Shown piece after piece: positions 24,823-36,370 of a stretch of 64,000 nucleotides of DNA. The stretch spans positions 42,009 to 106,008 of the forward strand of contig NZ_ARXV01000015.1 of NCBI RefSeq assembly GCF_000756665.1, written 5' to 3'. The notes under the pieces were generated by a model, which was not told where the DNA came from, did no database searches, and was given only the letters and a program-made list of their open reading frames with translations. Position 1 is the first letter of the stretch. Each line of letters begins with the position of its first letter. A program made the position numbers and the translations under genes. The stretch comes from Alcanivorax nanhaiticus. Lineage in GTDB: Bacteria > Pseudomonadota > Gammaproteobacteria > Pseudomonadales > Alcanivoracaceae.

Positions 24823-24851
24823 TTGCGCAAGGTGGTTATTTGCCGTACACT
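24823..24851 (+). promoter_or_regulatory. Promoter of rplU-rpmA
   Basis: TTGCGC (24823-24828), 17-base spacer, TACACT (24846-24851). Transcription would start near 24858, giving a leader of about 90 bases with a small GTGCTGGAGCAC hairpin before the start codon. Confidence 0.65.
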
Positions 24852-24946
24852 TCGCGGCCCGATTTAACCCTCTGCCTGGCTTGCAAGTGGTTAACACCCG
24901 GAAACGGGTAGCGCCCGCCTGAGTGGAGTCGTGCTGGAGCACAGTG

Positions 24947-25258
24947 ATGTACGCAGTAATCAAAACTGGTGGCAAACAATATCGCGTTGAAGAAGGCGAC
25001 GTTGTACGCATCGAGAAAATTGAAGTAGCAACCGGCGAATCTGTGGATTTCGACCAGGTGCTGCTGGTATCCAACGGCGACGACGTTAAAGTCGGTCAGC
25101 CGATTGTGGATGGTGCCAAAGTGACCGCTGAAGTACTGGAACAGGGTCGTCACAAGAAAGTGAAGATCGTCAAGTTCCGTCGTCGCAAGCACTTCCGCAA
25201 GCAGCAGGGCCACCGTCAGTGGTACACTGCTATCAAAATCACCGGGATCCAGGGCTGA
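24947..25258 (+). CDS. rplU: 50S ribosomal protein L21
   Basis: 103 residues starting [14 protein letters not shown], the standard L21 length and N-terminus, binding 23S rRNA in the large subunit. Followed after 31 bases by rpmA. The ATG at 24947 is the L21 start; the 24-base upstream extension is not part of the protein. Confidence 0.98.
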   Translation: MYAVIKTGGKQYRVEEGDVVRIEKIEVATGESVDFDQVLLVSNGDDVKVGQPIVDGAKVTAEVLEQGRHKKVKIVKFRRRKHFRKQQGHRQWYTAIKITGIQG

Positions 25259-25289
25259 TCCTTAGACACACATTCAAGAGGATTAAGAC

Positions 25290-25550
25290 ATGGCGCATAA
25301 AAAAGCCGGTGGTAGTACTCGTAACGGTCGCGATTCGCAGAGTAAGCGCCTTGGCGTTAAGCGTTTCGGCGGCCAGCTGGTAAATGCAGGCGAAATCATC
25401 GTTCGTCAGCGCGGCACCAAGTTTCACGCTGGTGTGAATGCCGGTATGGGTAAAGACCACACCATCTTCGCTACCGAAACTGGTCGTGTGAAGTTTGAGG
25501 TTAAAGGTCCGCTGAGCCGTCAGTACGTGGTTATCGAGCCTGTGGCCTGA
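25290..25550 (+). CDS. rpmA: 50S ribosomal protein L27
   Basis: 86 residues beginning [16 protein letters not shown], the typical L27; its N-terminus reaches the peptidyl-transferase centre. AAGAGG precedes the start. Second in the rplU-rpmA operon, closed by a terminator. Confidence 0.98.
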   Translation: MAHKKAGGSTRNGRDSQSKRLGVKRFGGQLVNAGEIIVRQRGTKFHAGVNAGMGKDHTIFATETGRVKFEVKGPLSRQYVVIEPVA

Positions 25551-25565
25551 TCCATCTGGATCATC

Positions 25566-25604
25566 AAAAAGCCCCGCGAGGCTCTGCCCGCGGGGTTTTT
25601 TTGT
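25566..25604 (+). terminator. Rho-independent terminator of rplU-rpmA
   Basis: CCCCGCG (25573-25579) and CGCGGGG (25590-25596) followed by eight T-rich bases. Confidence 0.9.
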
Positions 25605-25610
25605 ATTTGA

Positions 25611-26882
<1,272 letters not shown>

Positions 26883-26887
26883 GCAGA

Positions 26888-27002
26888 TTCAAGTTGCAAG
26901 TAACAGGTGGCAACAGGGCTGTTCTCTCCCTGTGCCTTGTTCGCTGCGGCTTTGTGGCTTTTCCTTGTAACTTGAAACTTTCAACTTGTAACTGATTCAA
27001 GG
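26888..27002. repeat. Intergenic inverted-repeat element, CAAGTT-type arms
   Basis: Left arm 26888-26918 (TTCAAGTTGCAAGTAACAGG) and right arm 26963-27002 made of CTTGTAACTTGAA and CAACTTGTAACTG units; TTCAAGTTGCAAG pairs with CTTGTAACTTGAA at 12 of 13 bases. Between obgE and proB, with the proB ribosome site at its right edge. Arm sequence differs from the other elements but the layout is the same. Confidence 0.75.
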
Positions 27003-27009
27003 AGCGAAG

Positions 27010-28128
27010 GTGGCAGATCGCCAGCGTTGGGTTATCAAGATTGGCAGTGCCCTGCTGACCAATGACGGCAAAGGGCTGGATTGCGCGCTCATGCAGTCCT
27101 GGGTGGATCGCATGGTGGTGCTGCGCGAGTGTGGCATAGAAGTGGTGGTGGTTTCGTCCGGTGCTGTGGCGGAGGGAATGACCCGGCTGGGTTGGTCCCG
27201 TCGCCCTGATTCTGTTCACGAACTGCAGGCCGCTGCTGCCGTCGGGCAGATGGGGCTGGTGCAGGCTTGGGAATCCCGCTTCCAGAAACACAATCTGCAC
27301 ACCGCCCAGGTGCTGCTCACTCATGATGATCTGTCTGATCGAAAGCGCTACCTGAATGGCCGCTCCACCTTGCTTACCCTGTTGGGGTTCGGGGTGGTGC
27401 CGGTGGTAAATGAAAACGACACGGTGGTCACCGATGAGATCCGCTTTGGTGACAACGATACCCTGGCGGCTCTGGTGGCGAACCTGGTGGAGGCTGACCG
27501 GCTGGTGATTCTCACCGACCAGGAGGGGCTCTTTGATGCCGATCCGCGCAGTAATCCCGATGCCAGGCTGATTCGCGAAGCACAGGCTTCAGACCCGGCT
27601 ATTGAGCGGGTAGCTGGTGGTGGCGGTTTGCTGGGGCGTGGTGGTATGGCTACCAAGGTGCGCGCGGCCCGGTTGGCGGCCCGCTCCGGGGCATTGACGA
27701 CCATCGCTTCTGGCCGCAGTCCGGAGGTGTTGATCGAATTGTCGGATGGTAAGGGGCCGGGCACCACGTTGCTGCCAGATACTTCTCCGATGAATGCCCG
27801 TAAGCAGTGGCTGGCGGGGCATCTGCAGATGCGTGGCCGTGTGGTGTTGGATGCGGGTGCGGTACGGCGTGTCCGTGACGGCGGTTCCAGTCTGCTGCCG
27901 GTGGGGGTGGTCGATGTGTTTGGCCAGTTTTCCCGTGGCGAGATGGTGGCCTGCGAAACCGAGCAGGGAGAGCGTATTGCCTGTGGCCTGGCCAACTATG
28001 ACGCGGCGGATGCGCGCCGCCTGTGCGGCAAGAAAAGCACCGAGATCGCCGATGTGCTTGGCTTCATGAATGAAGAAGAGCTGATCCATCGGGATAACAT
28101 GGTTGTTCTGGATGCGGGTCAGGCTTAG
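27010..28128 (+). CDS. proB: Glutamate 5-kinase
   Basis: First step of proline synthesis: phosphorylates glutamate to glutamyl-5-phosphate. 372 residues: amino-acid kinase domain ([42 protein letters not shown]) followed by a C-terminal PUA domain (about 280-360, [13 protein letters not shown]). Full length. Starts with GTG at 27010 with AGGAG upstream. proA is not adjacent. Feedback inhibition by proline is a property of the family. Confidence 0.96.
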   Translation: MADRQRWVIKIGSALLTNDGKGLDCALMQSWVDRMVVLRECGIEVVVVSSGAVAEGMTRLGWSRRPDSVHELQAAAAVGQMGLVQAWESRFQKHNLHTAQVLLTHDDLSDRKRYLNGRSTLLTLLGFGVVPVVNENDTVVTDEIRFGDNDTLAALVANLVEADRLVILTDQEGLFDADPRSNPDARLIREAQASDPAIERVAGGGGLLGRGGMATKVRAARLAARSGALTTIASGRSPEVLIELSDGKGPGTTLLPDTSPMNARKQWLAGHLQMRGRVVLDAGAVRRVRDGGSSLLPVGVVDVFGQFSRGEMVACETEQGERIACGLANYDAADARRLCGKKSTEIADVLGFMNEEELIHRDNMVVLDAGQA

Positions 28129-28136
28129 GGCGTAGT

Positions 28137-28213
28137 TGCGAGTATAGAGAAGCGAGTATCGAAAACCTGTGCTGGCAGGTTTTGCCTTTCGCGACTCGAA
28201 ACTCGCTTCTCGT
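28137..28213. repeat. Palindromic intergenic element, CGAAAC-type arms
   Basis: Outer arms GAGAAGCGAGTATCGA (28147-28162) and TCGAAACTCGCTTCTC (28196-28211) are complementary at 15 of 16 bases. An inner perfect hairpin AAAACCTG/CAGGTTTT (28162-28183) makes a nested palindrome. Lies between the stops of proB and rpsT, next to their terminator. Confidence 0.9.
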
Positions 28214-28229
28214 TGCTGTCATTCAGACA

Positions 28230-28259
28230 TAAAAAAACCGGCGCAAGGCCGGTTTTTTT
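28230..28259. terminator. Bidirectional terminator of proB and rpsT
   Basis: ACCGGC / GCCGGT stem flanked by seven A on the left and seven T on the right, so it can end transcription from both convergent genes. Confidence 0.92.
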
Positions 28260-28275
28260 ATGTCCACCAAAGAGC

Positions 28276-28542
28276 TTAGGCAGCCATTGCCTTGATCTTG
28301 GTGTTCAGGCGGCTCTTATGGCGAGCTGCCTTGTTCGGGTGAAACTTGCCTTTGCGGGTAGCTTTGTCCAGCACAGATACCGCTTGGGTGTACGCTTCCT
28401 GGGCGGCACCTTGGTCGCCGGACGCAATAGCCGCGTTAACCTTCTTCAGGTATGTGCGCACCATGGAGCGCATCGCTGCGTTGTGCTGACGGCGCTTTTC
28501 CGCCTGACGCGCACGCTTGCGTGCTTGCGGTGAATTAGCCAA
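28276..28542 (-). CDS. rpsT: 30S ribosomal protein S20
   Basis: 88 residues starting MANSPQARKRARQAEKRR, the typical S20, a helical protein binding 16S rRNA. Divergent from murJ, as in Pseudomonas. A good promoter lies upstream, leaving a leader of about 120 bases in which S20 translation control could act (known for E. coli). Confidence 0.97.
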   Translation of the reverse strand: MANSPQARKRARQAEKRRQHNAAMRSMVRTYLKKVNAAIASGDQGAAQEAYTQAVSVLDKATRKGKFHPNKAARHKSRLNTKIKAMAA

Positions 28543-28670
28543 GGTCCTGCTCCTATCTTGAATTCTGAAATCGAAATTGGTTTGTGACTCAAGCCGTTAC
28601 CGGCCGACGCGCACTGTTAAAACCGGGTTGATGGTCAAAAAACAGGCGTGCCACGGTCTAAAGACGCGCA

Positions 28671-28699
28671 ACTATGCCGATCTGGATGGGTATTGTCAA
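28671..28699 (-). promoter_or_regulatory. Promoter of rpsT
   Basis: On the minus strand TTGACA (28694-28699), 17-base spacer, CATAGT (28671-28676). Perfect -35 and ideal spacing. Confidence 0.8.
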
Positions 28700-28813
28700 T
28701 GGGAAACGGCGCTTGAAACGATCATCGGTAGCGGCGTGGGTGGCCTTTCGCTACTCTTGCCCGATTCTACCTTTTAGGCGCAGAGCTGTGGCGCCCGGTT
28801 CGACGGAGACCCC

Positions 28814-30391
28814 ATGACGCAAGCGCAACCCCCAGAGCAGTCCACCGCACCAAAACGGTCGGGATTACTGGCGTCAACGCTGGTGGTGGCTTCCATGACC
28901 ATGCTGTCGCGGGTGCTGGGGCTGGTGCGGGATGTGGTGATTGCCCGCATGCTGGGGGCGTCGGCGGGGGCAGATGCTTTTTTTGTGGCATTGAAGATCC
29001 CTAATCTTTTGCGCCGCCTGTTTGCGGAGGGTGCGTTCAATCAGGCTTTTGTACCCGTGCTGGGGGAGTACCGAAGCAAGGGGAGTATGGCGGCGACCAA
29101 GCTGCTGGTGGATCGGGTGGCTGGAACGCTAGGTGGCACCTTGATGTTGGTGACCCTGCTGGGTGTGGTTGCTGCCCCTGCGATTATCTGGGTGTTTGCC
29201 CCCGGCTTTGGTGACGACCCGCACAAGCGGGAGCTGGCAGTGGAAATGCTGCGGTTGACCTTTCCTTATCTGTTCTTTATTGCCCTGACCGCCTTTGCTG
29301 GCGGCATTCTCAATACCTGGAACCGCTTTGCGGTACCGGCGTTTACGCCGGTGCTGTTGAATCTGAGCCTGATTGGTTGTGCCCTGTTCCTGACACCGTA
29401 TTTCGCCGAGGAGCGCATGGCGGTGGCACTGGCGTGGGGAGTGTTGATTGCCGGTGCGGTTCAGCTACTGTTCCAGTTGCCGTTTTTGGCGCGCCTGAAC
29501 CTGATGCCGGTGCCTCGCATGGGGTGGCGTGATCCAGGCGTGCGCAAGATCATGACCCTGATGATCCCGGCACTTTTTGGCGCCTCGATCTATCAGCTCA
29601 ACTCCCTGGTGAATACGGTGCTGGCCTCATTGCTGCAGACCGGCTCGGTGACCTGGCTGTATTACACCGATCGCCTGATTGAGCTGCCGCTGGGCATTTT
29701 CGCGGTGGCGATTGGTACCGTGATTCTGCCGGGGCTATCGAAGCAGCACGCAGAGTCGGACCCGGAAAACTTTTCGAAAATGATGGATTGGGCCATCCGC
29801 ATGGTGTTGCTGATTGGTCTGCCTGCAGCGTTGGCACTGGCGGTGCTGGCTGAACCATTGCTGTCTACCCTGTTTCAATATGGCGAGTTTGCGGCAGCGG
29901 ATGTGGCGAAAACGGCGCAGTCCCTGCGTGCAGCCAGCGCGGGCTTGCTGGCCGCCATGTTGATCAAGGTGCTGGCCCCGGGATTCTACGCCCGTCAGGA
30001 CACCAAAACGCCAGTGAAAATAGGCGTGTTGGCGATGGCGGCGAACATGGCCATGGCCGCGTTACTGGTGTGGGAGTGGCACCATGTGGGGTTGGCTGCT
30101 GCCATGGCGCTGTCCAGCTGGCTGAATGCCGGTTTGCTTTATATCGGTCTGCGCCGGGCTGGAGTGTATCGGCCCCAGGCGGGCTGGCTGTTCCACTGGC
30201 TGCGAATGGTGGTGGCGGGTGTCGGCATGGCTGCTGTGACCTGGTGGTTGTCCATGCAAACTTCGGTCTGGACCGAAGCCGGTGCCTTGCATCGGGTGGG
30301 CTGGTTAAGCCTGATCGTGCTCTCCGGGTTGGCGCTGTACGGTGCTGCGCTGCTGATTCTGGGCCTGCGGCCGCGTCATTTGCGGCGTTGA
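28814..30391 (+). CDS. murJ: Lipid II flippase MurJ (MviN)
   Basis: Moves lipid II across the inner membrane for peptidoglycan synthesis. 525 residues of mostly membrane helices, the MOP-family fold of 14 segments. Functionally important charged residues are visible: Arg39-Asp40 (LGLVRDVV) and Arg67-Arg68 (LLRRLFAEGAF). Starts at 28814 after GGAGA. Followed by ribF about 100 bases later, in the conserved order murJ-ribF-ileS-lspA. Confidence 0.96.
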   Translation: MTQAQPPEQSTAPKRSGLLASTLVVASMTMLSRVLGLVRDVVIARMLGASAGADAFFVALKIPNLLRRLFAEGAFNQAFVPVLGEYRSKGSMAATKLLVDRVAGTLGGTLMLVTLLGVVAAPAIIWVFAPGFGDDPHKRELAVEMLRLTFPYLFFIALTAFAGGILNTWNRFAVPAFTPVLLNLSLIGCALFLTPYFAEERMAVALAWGVLIAGAVQLLFQLPFLARLNLMPVPRMGWRDPGVRKIMTLMIPALFGASIYQLNSLVNTVLASLLQTGSVTWLYYTDRLIELPLGIFAVAIGTVILPGLSKQHAESDPENFSKMMDWAIRMVLLIGLPAALALAVLAEPLLSTLFQYGEFAAADVAKTAQSLRAASAGLLAAMLIKVLAPGFYARQDTKTPVKIGVLAMAANMAMAALLVWEWHHVGLAAAMALSSWLNAGLLYIGLRRAGVYRPQAGWLFHWLRMVVAGVGMAAVTWWLSMQTSVWTEAGALHRVGWLSLIVLSGLALYGAALLILGLRPRHLRR

Positions 30392-30489
30392 TGCGGTGGT
30401 GTCTGCCGAGGAAGTGCTGGCAAGGCACAGAGAGTGCACGCAAGCCCTTCAACTCTGTATAATCGTGCGTCTTTTAAGGCGAGGGTGAG

Positions 30490-31437
30490 ATGCGACTGAT
30501 TCGCGGCATTCACAATCTGCGCGACAGGCATCGCGGCTGTGTGGCCACCATCGGCAATTTCGATGGGGTGCATCAAGGGCATCAGAAAATTCTCGATCAG
30601 GTGATCGCGGAAGCCCGCCGCCGTGGCAGCAAGGCCACGGTAATGCTGTTTGAGCCGCAGCCCCAGGAATTCTTTGCGCCAGATCAGGCGCCTGCCCGGC
30701 TGATGTCACTGCGGGACAAGCTGATTGCACTGCGTGAAGCCGGGGTGGATCAGGTGTTGTGTGTGCGCTTCGATGACCGCTTTCGCTCGCTGACGGCCGA
30801 GGCCTTCGTGCGTGGCTTGTTGGTGGAAGGGCTGGGCATCGAATATCTGGTGGTGGGCGATGATTTCCGTTTCGGCTGTGGCCGGGATGGCGATTTCGCC
30901 TATCTGCAACAGGCCGGTGAGCAGTTCGGCTTTGCGGTCACCGATACCGCCACCTGTGAAATCGACGGAGAGCGCGTCTCCAGCACCCGGGTGCGGGCGG
31001 CTTTGAGTGACGGCGACTTCGCGCTGGCAGAAGCCCTGCTGGGTCGCCCCTTCAGCATCAGCGGCCGGGTGCGCCATGGCGACAAGATCGGCCGTACCCT
31101 CAATCTGCCGACGGTGAATCTGGCGCTCAAGCGGTTGCGTTCGCCCTTGCATGGCATCTTTGCGGTGACAGTGGATGGCCGGCCGTTCTCCGCACAGCAT
31201 GGTGCCGCCAACATGGGCACTCGGCCTACGGTGAACGGCACGGAGAACCGGTTGGAAGTGCATCTTCTGGATTATTCGGAAGAGGGCGGCAAGGACAGCC
31301 TTTACGGTGAGCACCTCACCGTGTCATTCCGTCACTATGTGCGGGCGGAAGAAAAATTTGCGGATCTGGATCAGCTCAAGACTGCTATCTGGCAGGATGT
31401 GGAAGCGGTTCGTTCCTACTTTGAAAAGCGTACTTAG
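30490..31437 (+). CDS. ribF: Bifunctional riboflavin kinase / FAD synthetase
   Basis: Makes FMN from riboflavin and FAD from FMN. 315 residues. N-terminal FMN adenylyltransferase with nucleotidyl-transferase motif GNFDGVHQGHQ at 22-32 and the later STRVR; C-terminal riboflavin kinase with GRVRHGDKIGRTLNLPTVNL. AGGCGAGGGTGAG supplies the ribosome site. ileS starts 15 bases after its stop, so they are co-transcribed. Confidence 0.96.
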   Translation: MRLIRGIHNLRDRHRGCVATIGNFDGVHQGHQKILDQVIAEARRRGSKATVMLFEPQPQEFFAPDQAPARLMSLRDKLIALREAGVDQVLCVRFDDRFRSLTAEAFVRGLLVEGLGIEYLVVGDDFRFGCGRDGDFAYLQQAGEQFGFAVTDTATCEIDGERVSSTRVRAALSDGDFALAEALLGRPFSISGRVRHGDKIGRTLNLPTVNLALKRLRSPLHGIFAVTVDGRPFSAQHGAANMGTRPTVNGTENRLEVHLLDYSEEGGKDSLYGEHLTVSFRHYVRAEEKFADLDQLKTAIWQDVEAVRSYFEKRT

Positions 31438-31452
31438 CAAACAGCGGTATTT

Positions 31453-34260
31453 ATGACGGACTACAAGGCAACGCTTAACCTTCCCCATACCGACTTCCCC
31501 ATGAAGGCCGGTCTGTCCCAGCGTGAACCTGCGCGTCTGAAAGAGTGGCAGGAAAAAGAGCTCTATCAGAAGATTCGCGCGGCCTTTGCCGGTCGTCCCA
31601 AATTCATTCTTCACGATGGCCCTCCCTACGCCAACGGCAATATTCACATCGGCCACGCGGTGAACAAGATCCTCAAGGACATGATCGTCAAGTCGCGCAC
31701 TCTGGCGGGTTTTGATGCTCCCTATGTGCCGGGTTGGGACTGTCACGGTCTGCCCATCGAGCTGATGGTCGAGAAGAAGGTGGGCAAGGCGGGCCACAAG
31801 GTGGATGCGCGCACCTTCCGTCAGAAATGCCGCGAGTACGCCAGCAAGCAGGTGGAAGGCCAGAAGGCGGATTTCAAGCGCCTAGGCGTGTTCGGTGACT
31901 GGGAGAACCCCTACCTGACCATGGATTATGGCTTTGAAGCCAATATCATCCGTGGTTTGGGCAAGATCGTGGACAACGGCCACCTGCAGCAGGGCTTCAA
32001 GCCGGTGCACTGGTGTCTGGACTGTGCCTCCGCGCTGGCCGAAGCGGAAGTGGAATACTACGACAAGGTCTCCTTCGCCATCGATGTGGCTTTCCCGGTG
32101 GTAGACGTGGCGGACTTTACGGCGCGCAGCGGTATCGACGCGAAAGCGCCCAGTCTGGTGATCTGGACCACCACGCCCTGGACCCTGCCGGCCAACCGGG
32201 CGGTGTCCGTGCATCCGGAATTGGACTACGTGCTGCTGTCTGCCACTCAGGATGGCGAGGCGCGCGAACTGCTGGTGGCAGAAGCGCTGGCCGATGATCT
32301 GGTGGAAAAGTGGGGCCTGGAAAATGTTGCCCGCTCCGCCCAGGTGAAGGGCGCCAAGCTGGAAATGCTGTCCCTGCAGCATCCGTTCCTGGATTATCAG
32401 GTGCCGGTGATCCTCGGTGAGCACGTGACCACTGATGCCGGTACCGGCCTGGTACACACTGCCCCCGGCCACGGTGCCGACGATTTCGTGGTAGGCCAGA
32501 AATACGATCTGGACCCCATCAGCCCGGTGCTGGATAACGGCAAGTTCCGAGAGGATCTGGACGTGGTGGGCGGCCTGCATGTGAGCAAGGCCAATGAGCC
32601 GGTGATCGAGGCCCTGAAAGAAAAGGGCGTGCTGGTGAAATTTGCCAAGCTGGAACACAGCTATCCGCATTGCTGGCGCCACAAGACACCGCTGATCTTC
32701 CGCGCGACGGCGCAGTGGTTCGTGTCCATGGACAAGAACGGCCTGCTCAAGCGTGCCCAGCAGGAAGTGGAAAAAGTGCAGTGGCTGCCGGAATGGGGCA
32801 AGGCCCGCATCGACGGCATGCTTGCCGACCGGCCGGACTGGTGTATCTCCCGTCAGCGTACCTGGGGTGTGCCCATTGCCCTGTTCGTGAACAAGGAAAC
32901 CTCCGAGCTGCACCCGGATACCCCGGCGCTGATCGAGCAAGTGGCTCAGCGCGTCGAGAAGGAAGGTATTGATGCCTGGTTTGATCTCGACCCGGCGGAG
33001 CTGCTCGGCGATGAAGCAGATCAGTACAGCAAGGTAGTCGATACCCTGGACGTGTGGTTCGATTCCGGTGTGACCCACTACTGTGTGCTGGATCAGCGCG
33101 AGCAGCTGCGTGCCCCGGCGGACCTGTATCTGGAAGGCTCCGATCAGCACCGTGGCTGGTTCCAGTCGTCCCTGCTGACGAGTCTGGCGATCCGCGATGC
33201 GGCTCCTTATGAGACGGTGCTGACCCATGGTTTTACTGTGGATGAGCAGGGTCGCAAGATGTCCAAGTCCATCGGCAACGTGATCGCGCCGCAGGAAGTG
33301 TGGAACGACCTGGGTGCTGACATCCTGCGTTTGTGGGTGGCCGCGACCGATTACCGTGGCGAGATGTCCGTGTCCAAGGACATCCTCAAGCAGATGGGCG
33401 ACAGCTATCGTCGTATCCGTAATACCAGCCGTTTCCTGCTCTCTAACTTGAGCGGTTTTGATCCTGCTGTGGATGCGCTGCAGCCGGAGCAGATGCTGGC
33501 GCTGGATCGCTATATTGTGGATCGTGCCCTGCAGCTTCAGGACGAGATCAAGGGGCTGTACGACGGCTATCACTTCCACCAGATCTACCAGCGTCTGCAT
33601 AACTTCTGCGCACTGGATCTGGGTGGCTTCTATCTGGATATCATCAAGGACCGCCAGTACACCACCCAGGCGGATTCGGTGGCGCGCCGTTCCTGTCAGA
33701 CCGCGCTGTATCATATTGCCCAGGCGCTGGTGCGCTGGATGGCGCCGATCCTCAGCTTCACCGCCGAAGAGATCTACGAGAACCTGCCCGGCGAACGTCT
33801 GGATTCCGTGTTCCTGGCGGAGTGGTATGACGGCCTGTTTGCCCTGGGCGATGTGGCCATGGGGCGGGATTTCTGGGAGCAGGTCCAGGAAGTGAAGCAG
33901 GGGGTCAACAAGGCCATCGAGGGAGCCCGTCGCGACAAGGTGATCAAGGGCGGGTTGGGCGCTGAGGTGACCCTGTTCGTGGATGCGGACAAGCAGGCGT
34001 TGCTAGAACAACTGGGTGACGAGCTGCGCTTTGTGACCATCACCTCTGCTGCCACTCTCAACCCATTGACGGACGCTCCGGCTGAACTTGAAGAGGGCGC
34101 TGCTGGTCTGAAGGTTCTCGTAACAGCATCCGAGAACACGAAGTGTGTGCGCTGCTGGCACCATCAGCCCGATGTGGGTTCTCATGCCGGGCATGAAGAA
34201 CTGTGTGGCCGTTGTGTCAGCAATGTTGATGGCGATGGAGAAGTTCGTCACTACGCCTGA
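31453..34260 (+). CDS. ileS: Isoleucyl-tRNA synthetase
   Basis: Charges tRNA-Ile; class I synthetase of 935 residues. HIGH motif GNIHIGHA near residue 59, editing (CP1) domain with [12 protein letters not shown] and [17 protein letters not shown] loop RKMSKSIGN, anticodon-binding region and C-terminal zinc site CVRCWHH and CGRC. This is the eubacterial IleS1 type with C-terminal zinc finger. Long antisense frames inside it are shadows of high GC codon usage. Confidence 0.98.
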   Translation: MTDYKATLNLPHTDFPMKAGLSQREPARLKEWQEKELYQKIRAAFAGRPKFILHDGPPYANGNIHIGHAVNKILKDMIVKSRTLAGFDAPYVPGWDCHGLPIELMVEKKVGKAGHKVDARTFRQKCREYASKQVEGQKADFKRLGVFGDWENPYLTMDYGFEANIIRGLGKIVDNGHLQQGFKPVHWCLDCASALAEAEVEYYDKVSFAIDVAFPVVDVADFTARSGIDAKAPSLVIWTTTPWTLPANRAVSVHPELDYVLLSATQDGEARELLVAEALADDLVEKWGLENVARSAQVKGAKLEMLSLQHPFLDYQVPVILGEHVTTDAGTGLVHTAPGHGADDFVVGQKYDLDPISPVLDNGKFREDLDVVGGLHVSKANEPVIEALKEKGVLVKFAKLEHSYPHCWRHKTPLIFRATAQWFVSMDKNGLLKRAQQEVEKVQWLPEWGKARIDGMLADRPDWCISRQRTWGVPIALFVNKETSELHPDTPALIEQVAQRVEKEGIDAWFDLDPAELLGDEADQYSKVVDTLDVWFDSGVTHYCVLDQREQLRAPADLYLEGSDQHRGWFQSSLLTSLAIRDAAPYETVLTHGFTVDEQGRKMSKSIGNVIAPQEVWNDLGADILRLWVAATDYRGEMSVSKDILKQMGDSYRRIRNTSRFLLSNLSGFDPAVDALQPEQMLALDRYIVDRALQLQDEIKGLYDGYHFHQIYQRLHNFCALDLGGFYLDIIKDRQYTTQADSVARRSCQTALYHIAQALVRWMAPILSFTAEEIYENLPGERLDSVFLAEWYDGLFALGDVAMGRDFWEQVQEVKQGVNKAIEGARRDKVIKGGLGAEVTLFVDADKQALLEQLGDELRFVTITSAATLNPLTDAPAELEEGAAGLKVLVTASENTKCVRCWHHQPDVGSHAGHEELCGRCVSNVDGDGEVRHYA

Positions 34261-34335
34261 TCATGCCGTAGGGCGGAAATGGGTGTCGGCCTATCTCCGC
34301 CTTGGTGCCCAACGAATGAACAAGGTAGCGAATCA

Positions 34336-34830
34336 ATGAAGTCAGCCAGGATTCCTGGGCAGTTGGTGTGGCTATGGCTCACCACCGTGGTGATCGTGCT
34401 CGATCAGATCACCAAAAACATGGTTGTAGGGCGCTTCTCGCTCTACGAGCGGCTGGAAGTCTTTCCGCATTTCAATCTGACACTGGCTTATAACACCGGC
34501 GCGGCATTCAGTTTCCTGGCGGATGCTGGCGGTTGGCAGCGTTGGTTCTTTACGGCTATCGCGGTGGCTGCGTCAGTAATGATCCTGATCTGGCTGGCGC
34601 GTCTGACCAAAGCCGAAACCCTTCAGGGGATTGCGTTGGCCCTGATTCTTGGGGGGGCGCTGGGTAATTTCTATGATCGCCTGGTGCTCGGACATGTGGT
34701 GGACTTCCTGGATTTCTACTGGGGCAATTACCACTTCCCTGCGTTCAATATTGCCGATACCGCTATCACCATTGGTGCAGGCCTGATCATTCTCGATATG
34801 CTTCTGGGAGCGAAAAAGACCAATGACTGA
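34336..34830 (+). CDS. lspA: Lipoprotein signal peptidase (signal peptidase II)
   Basis: Inner-membrane aspartyl protease that cuts prolipoprotein signals before the lipidated Cys. 164 residues, four membrane helices. Conserved Asp23 (VLDQITK), Asn53 (YNTGAAFS), and the catalytic pair Asp123 (GHVVDF) and Asp141 (FNIADTAI) all present. ATG at 34336; a 19-codon upstream extension overlapping the ileS downstream gap is not family-like. Overlaps fkpB by 8 bases. Serves the lipoproteins seen in this window (BamD, YajG-like). Confidence 0.97.
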   Translation: MKSARIPGQLVWLWLTTVVIVLDQITKNMVVGRFSLYERLEVFPHFNLTLAYNTGAAFSFLADAGGWQRWFFTAIAVAASVMILIWLARLTKAETLQGIALALILGGALGNFYDRLVLGHVVDFLDFYWGNYHFPAFNIADTAITIGAGLIILDMLLGAKKTND

Positions 34831-35293
34831 GATTCTGCGCGCAGGCCCGGAAACCGTAGTGACCTTGCATTTTGCGGTGCGCCTGATGGACGGTACCGAG
34901 ATGGACTCCACCTTTGGTGGCGAGCCGGCGTCCTTCGTCTGGGGTGATGAATCCCTGTTGCCGGGCTTTGAAAGTTCCATTCGCGGCTTGAAAGCCGGCG
35001 ACAAGCGAAGCGTCTTTCTGGAGGCCCAAAAAGCCTTCGGCGAGTATAACGACGAAAACGTTCAGCACTTTACCCGCGAGACCTTTGTCCAGTATGACAC
35101 TCTTGAGCCGGGAATGGTGCTGAGCTTCGCCGATGCTGCCGGGGGGGAGTTGCCGGGTGTCATCAGCAAGGTGGAAGAGGAGTGGGTCTACGTGGACTTC
35201 AATCACCCTCTGGCTGGCCGCGACCTGACTTTCGAGGTGGAAATCGTCGCGGTGGAGCGCTACGCCCCGGAACAGCCCGTTACTCTGAATTAA
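34823..35293 (+). CDS. fkpB: FKBP-type peptidyl-prolyl isomerase SlpA
   Basis: 156 residues of the SlyD/SlpA type: an FKBP domain (VTLHFAVRLMDGTEMDSTF, LLPGFESSIRGLKAGDKR) interrupted by an insert-in-flap domain (about 75-125), with no metal-binding tail. A folding helper, conserved between lspA and ispH in many gamma-proteobacteria. Start overlaps the lspA end. Confidence 0.94.
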   Translation: MTEILRAGPETVVTLHFAVRLMDGTEMDSTFGGEPASFVWGDESLLPGFESSIRGLKAGDKRSVFLEAQKAFGEYNDENVQHFTRETFVQYDTLEPGMVLSFADAAGGELPGVISKVEEEWVYVDFNHPLAGRDLTFEVEIVAVERYAPEQPVTLN

Positions 35294-35398
35294 CGGAGGA
35301 TTGATGCCTCTGAACTGACGATGAATGTGGAGGCATTAACCGTTAGACTCGAGGTATAAGCCTTTCGCTGTCAGGCGTTATTCAGTTGCGCCTTAACT

Positions 35399-35419
35399 TT
35401 CACTGTTGACTGTTCACTG
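35399..35419. repeat. Half repeat element at the ispH start
   Basis: CACTGTTGACTGTTCACTG just before the ispH ATG resembles the arm of the element at 53104-53127 (TTCACTGTTAACTG type). No matching opposite arm is seen nearer fkpB. It occupies the ribosome-site region of ispH. Confidence 0.5.
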
Positions 35420-35423
35420 CCTT

Positions 35424-36359
35424 ATGGAAATTCGTCTCGCCAATCCCCGCGGTTTCTGCGCTGGCGTAGATCGCGCTATCGATATCGTCAACCGGGCTTT
35501 GGAGGTCTTTGGGCCGCCTATCTATGTGCGTCATGAAGTGGTGCACAACCGTTTTGTGGTGGATGACCTGCGTCAGCGAGGTGCGGTATTCGTGGAGGAG
35601 CTGCACGAAGTGCCGGATGATGCCATTGTCATTTTCAGTGCCCACGGGGTCTCCAAGGCGGTACAGCAGGAGGCGGCGCGGAGAGATCTCAAAGTCTTCG
35701 ATGCCACTTGTCCGCTGGTGACCAAAGTGCACATGGAGGTGATTCGCTACGCCCGCGAAGGCCGCGAAAGCATTCTTATCGGCCATGAGGGGCACCCCGA
35801 AGTGGAAGGCACCATGGGGCAATACGACACCTCTCATGGTGGCGACATCTATCTGGTGGAAGATGAAGCGGACGTGGCGGCCCTGAAGGTGCGCGATCCG
35901 TCGAAACTGGCCTTTGTCACCCAGACTACCCTCAGCGTGGATGACACGGCCAAAGTCATCGATGCCTTGCGCCAGCGCTTCCCTGACATCCATGGTCCCA
36001 AGCGCGAAGACATCTGCTATGCCACCACCAATCGGCAGGATGCGGTGCGGCAGCTGGCGCTGGAATGTGATCTGGTGCTGGTGGTGGGCTCGGTGAACAG
36101 CTCCAATTCCAACCGTCTGCGTGAACTCGCCGAGCGCTGCGGGACTGAATCCTATCTCCTGGATGAGCCTGGCCAGATCGAAAAGGCTTGGCTGAAGGGC
36201 AAGAAATCAGTAGGGGTCACCGCTGGTGCCAGTGCCCCGGAAGAGCTGGTGCAGCAGGTTATTGCCACACTGAAATCATACGGCGGCAAGGATGCCGAAG
36301 AGATTCCAGGTCGAGAAGAGAATATTCGTTTTTCCATGCCCAAGGCGTTGCGCCCGTAA
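35424..36359 (+). CDS. ispH: 4-Hydroxy-3-methylbut-2-enyl diphosphate reductase
   Basis: Last step of the MEP isoprenoid pathway, yielding IPP and DMAPP; a 4Fe-4S enzyme. 311 residues. Cluster ligands Cys12 (PRGFCAGV), Cys96 (FDATCPLV) and Cys198 (EDICYATTN); catalytic His124 and Glu126 in [10 protein letters not shown]. Start at ATG 35424 gives the family N-terminus [14 protein letters not shown]. No clear Shine-Dalgarno: that position is taken by repeat-like sequence. Confidence 0.97.
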   Translation: MEIRLANPRGFCAGVDRAIDIVNRALEVFGPPIYVRHEVVHNRFVVDDLRQRGAVFVEELHEVPDDAIVIFSAHGVSKAVQQEAARRDLKVFDATCPLVTKVHMEVIRYAREGRESILIGHEGHPEVEGTMGQYDTSHGGDIYLVEDEADVAALKVRDPSKLAFVTQTTLSVDDTAKVIDALRQRFPDIHGPKREDICYATTNRQDAVRQLALECDLVLVVGSVNSSNSNRLRELAERCGTESYLLDEPGQIEKAWLKGKKSVGVTAGASAPEELVQQVIATLKSYGGKDAEEIPGREENIRFSMPKALRP

Positions 36360-36370
36360 CGCCTGTCCCT

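Noticed and set aside
24670..25074. N-terminal extension of IspB
   Set aside because: It would run through the rplU promoter and coding start and lacks prenyl-synthase similarity.
31882..33714. 610-codon open frame on the minus strand inside ileS
   Set aside because: It lies wholly antisense to a complete, strongly conserved ileS, has low-complexity His/Gln/Arg-rich composition and no recognisable domain; GC-rich codon usage creates such frames.
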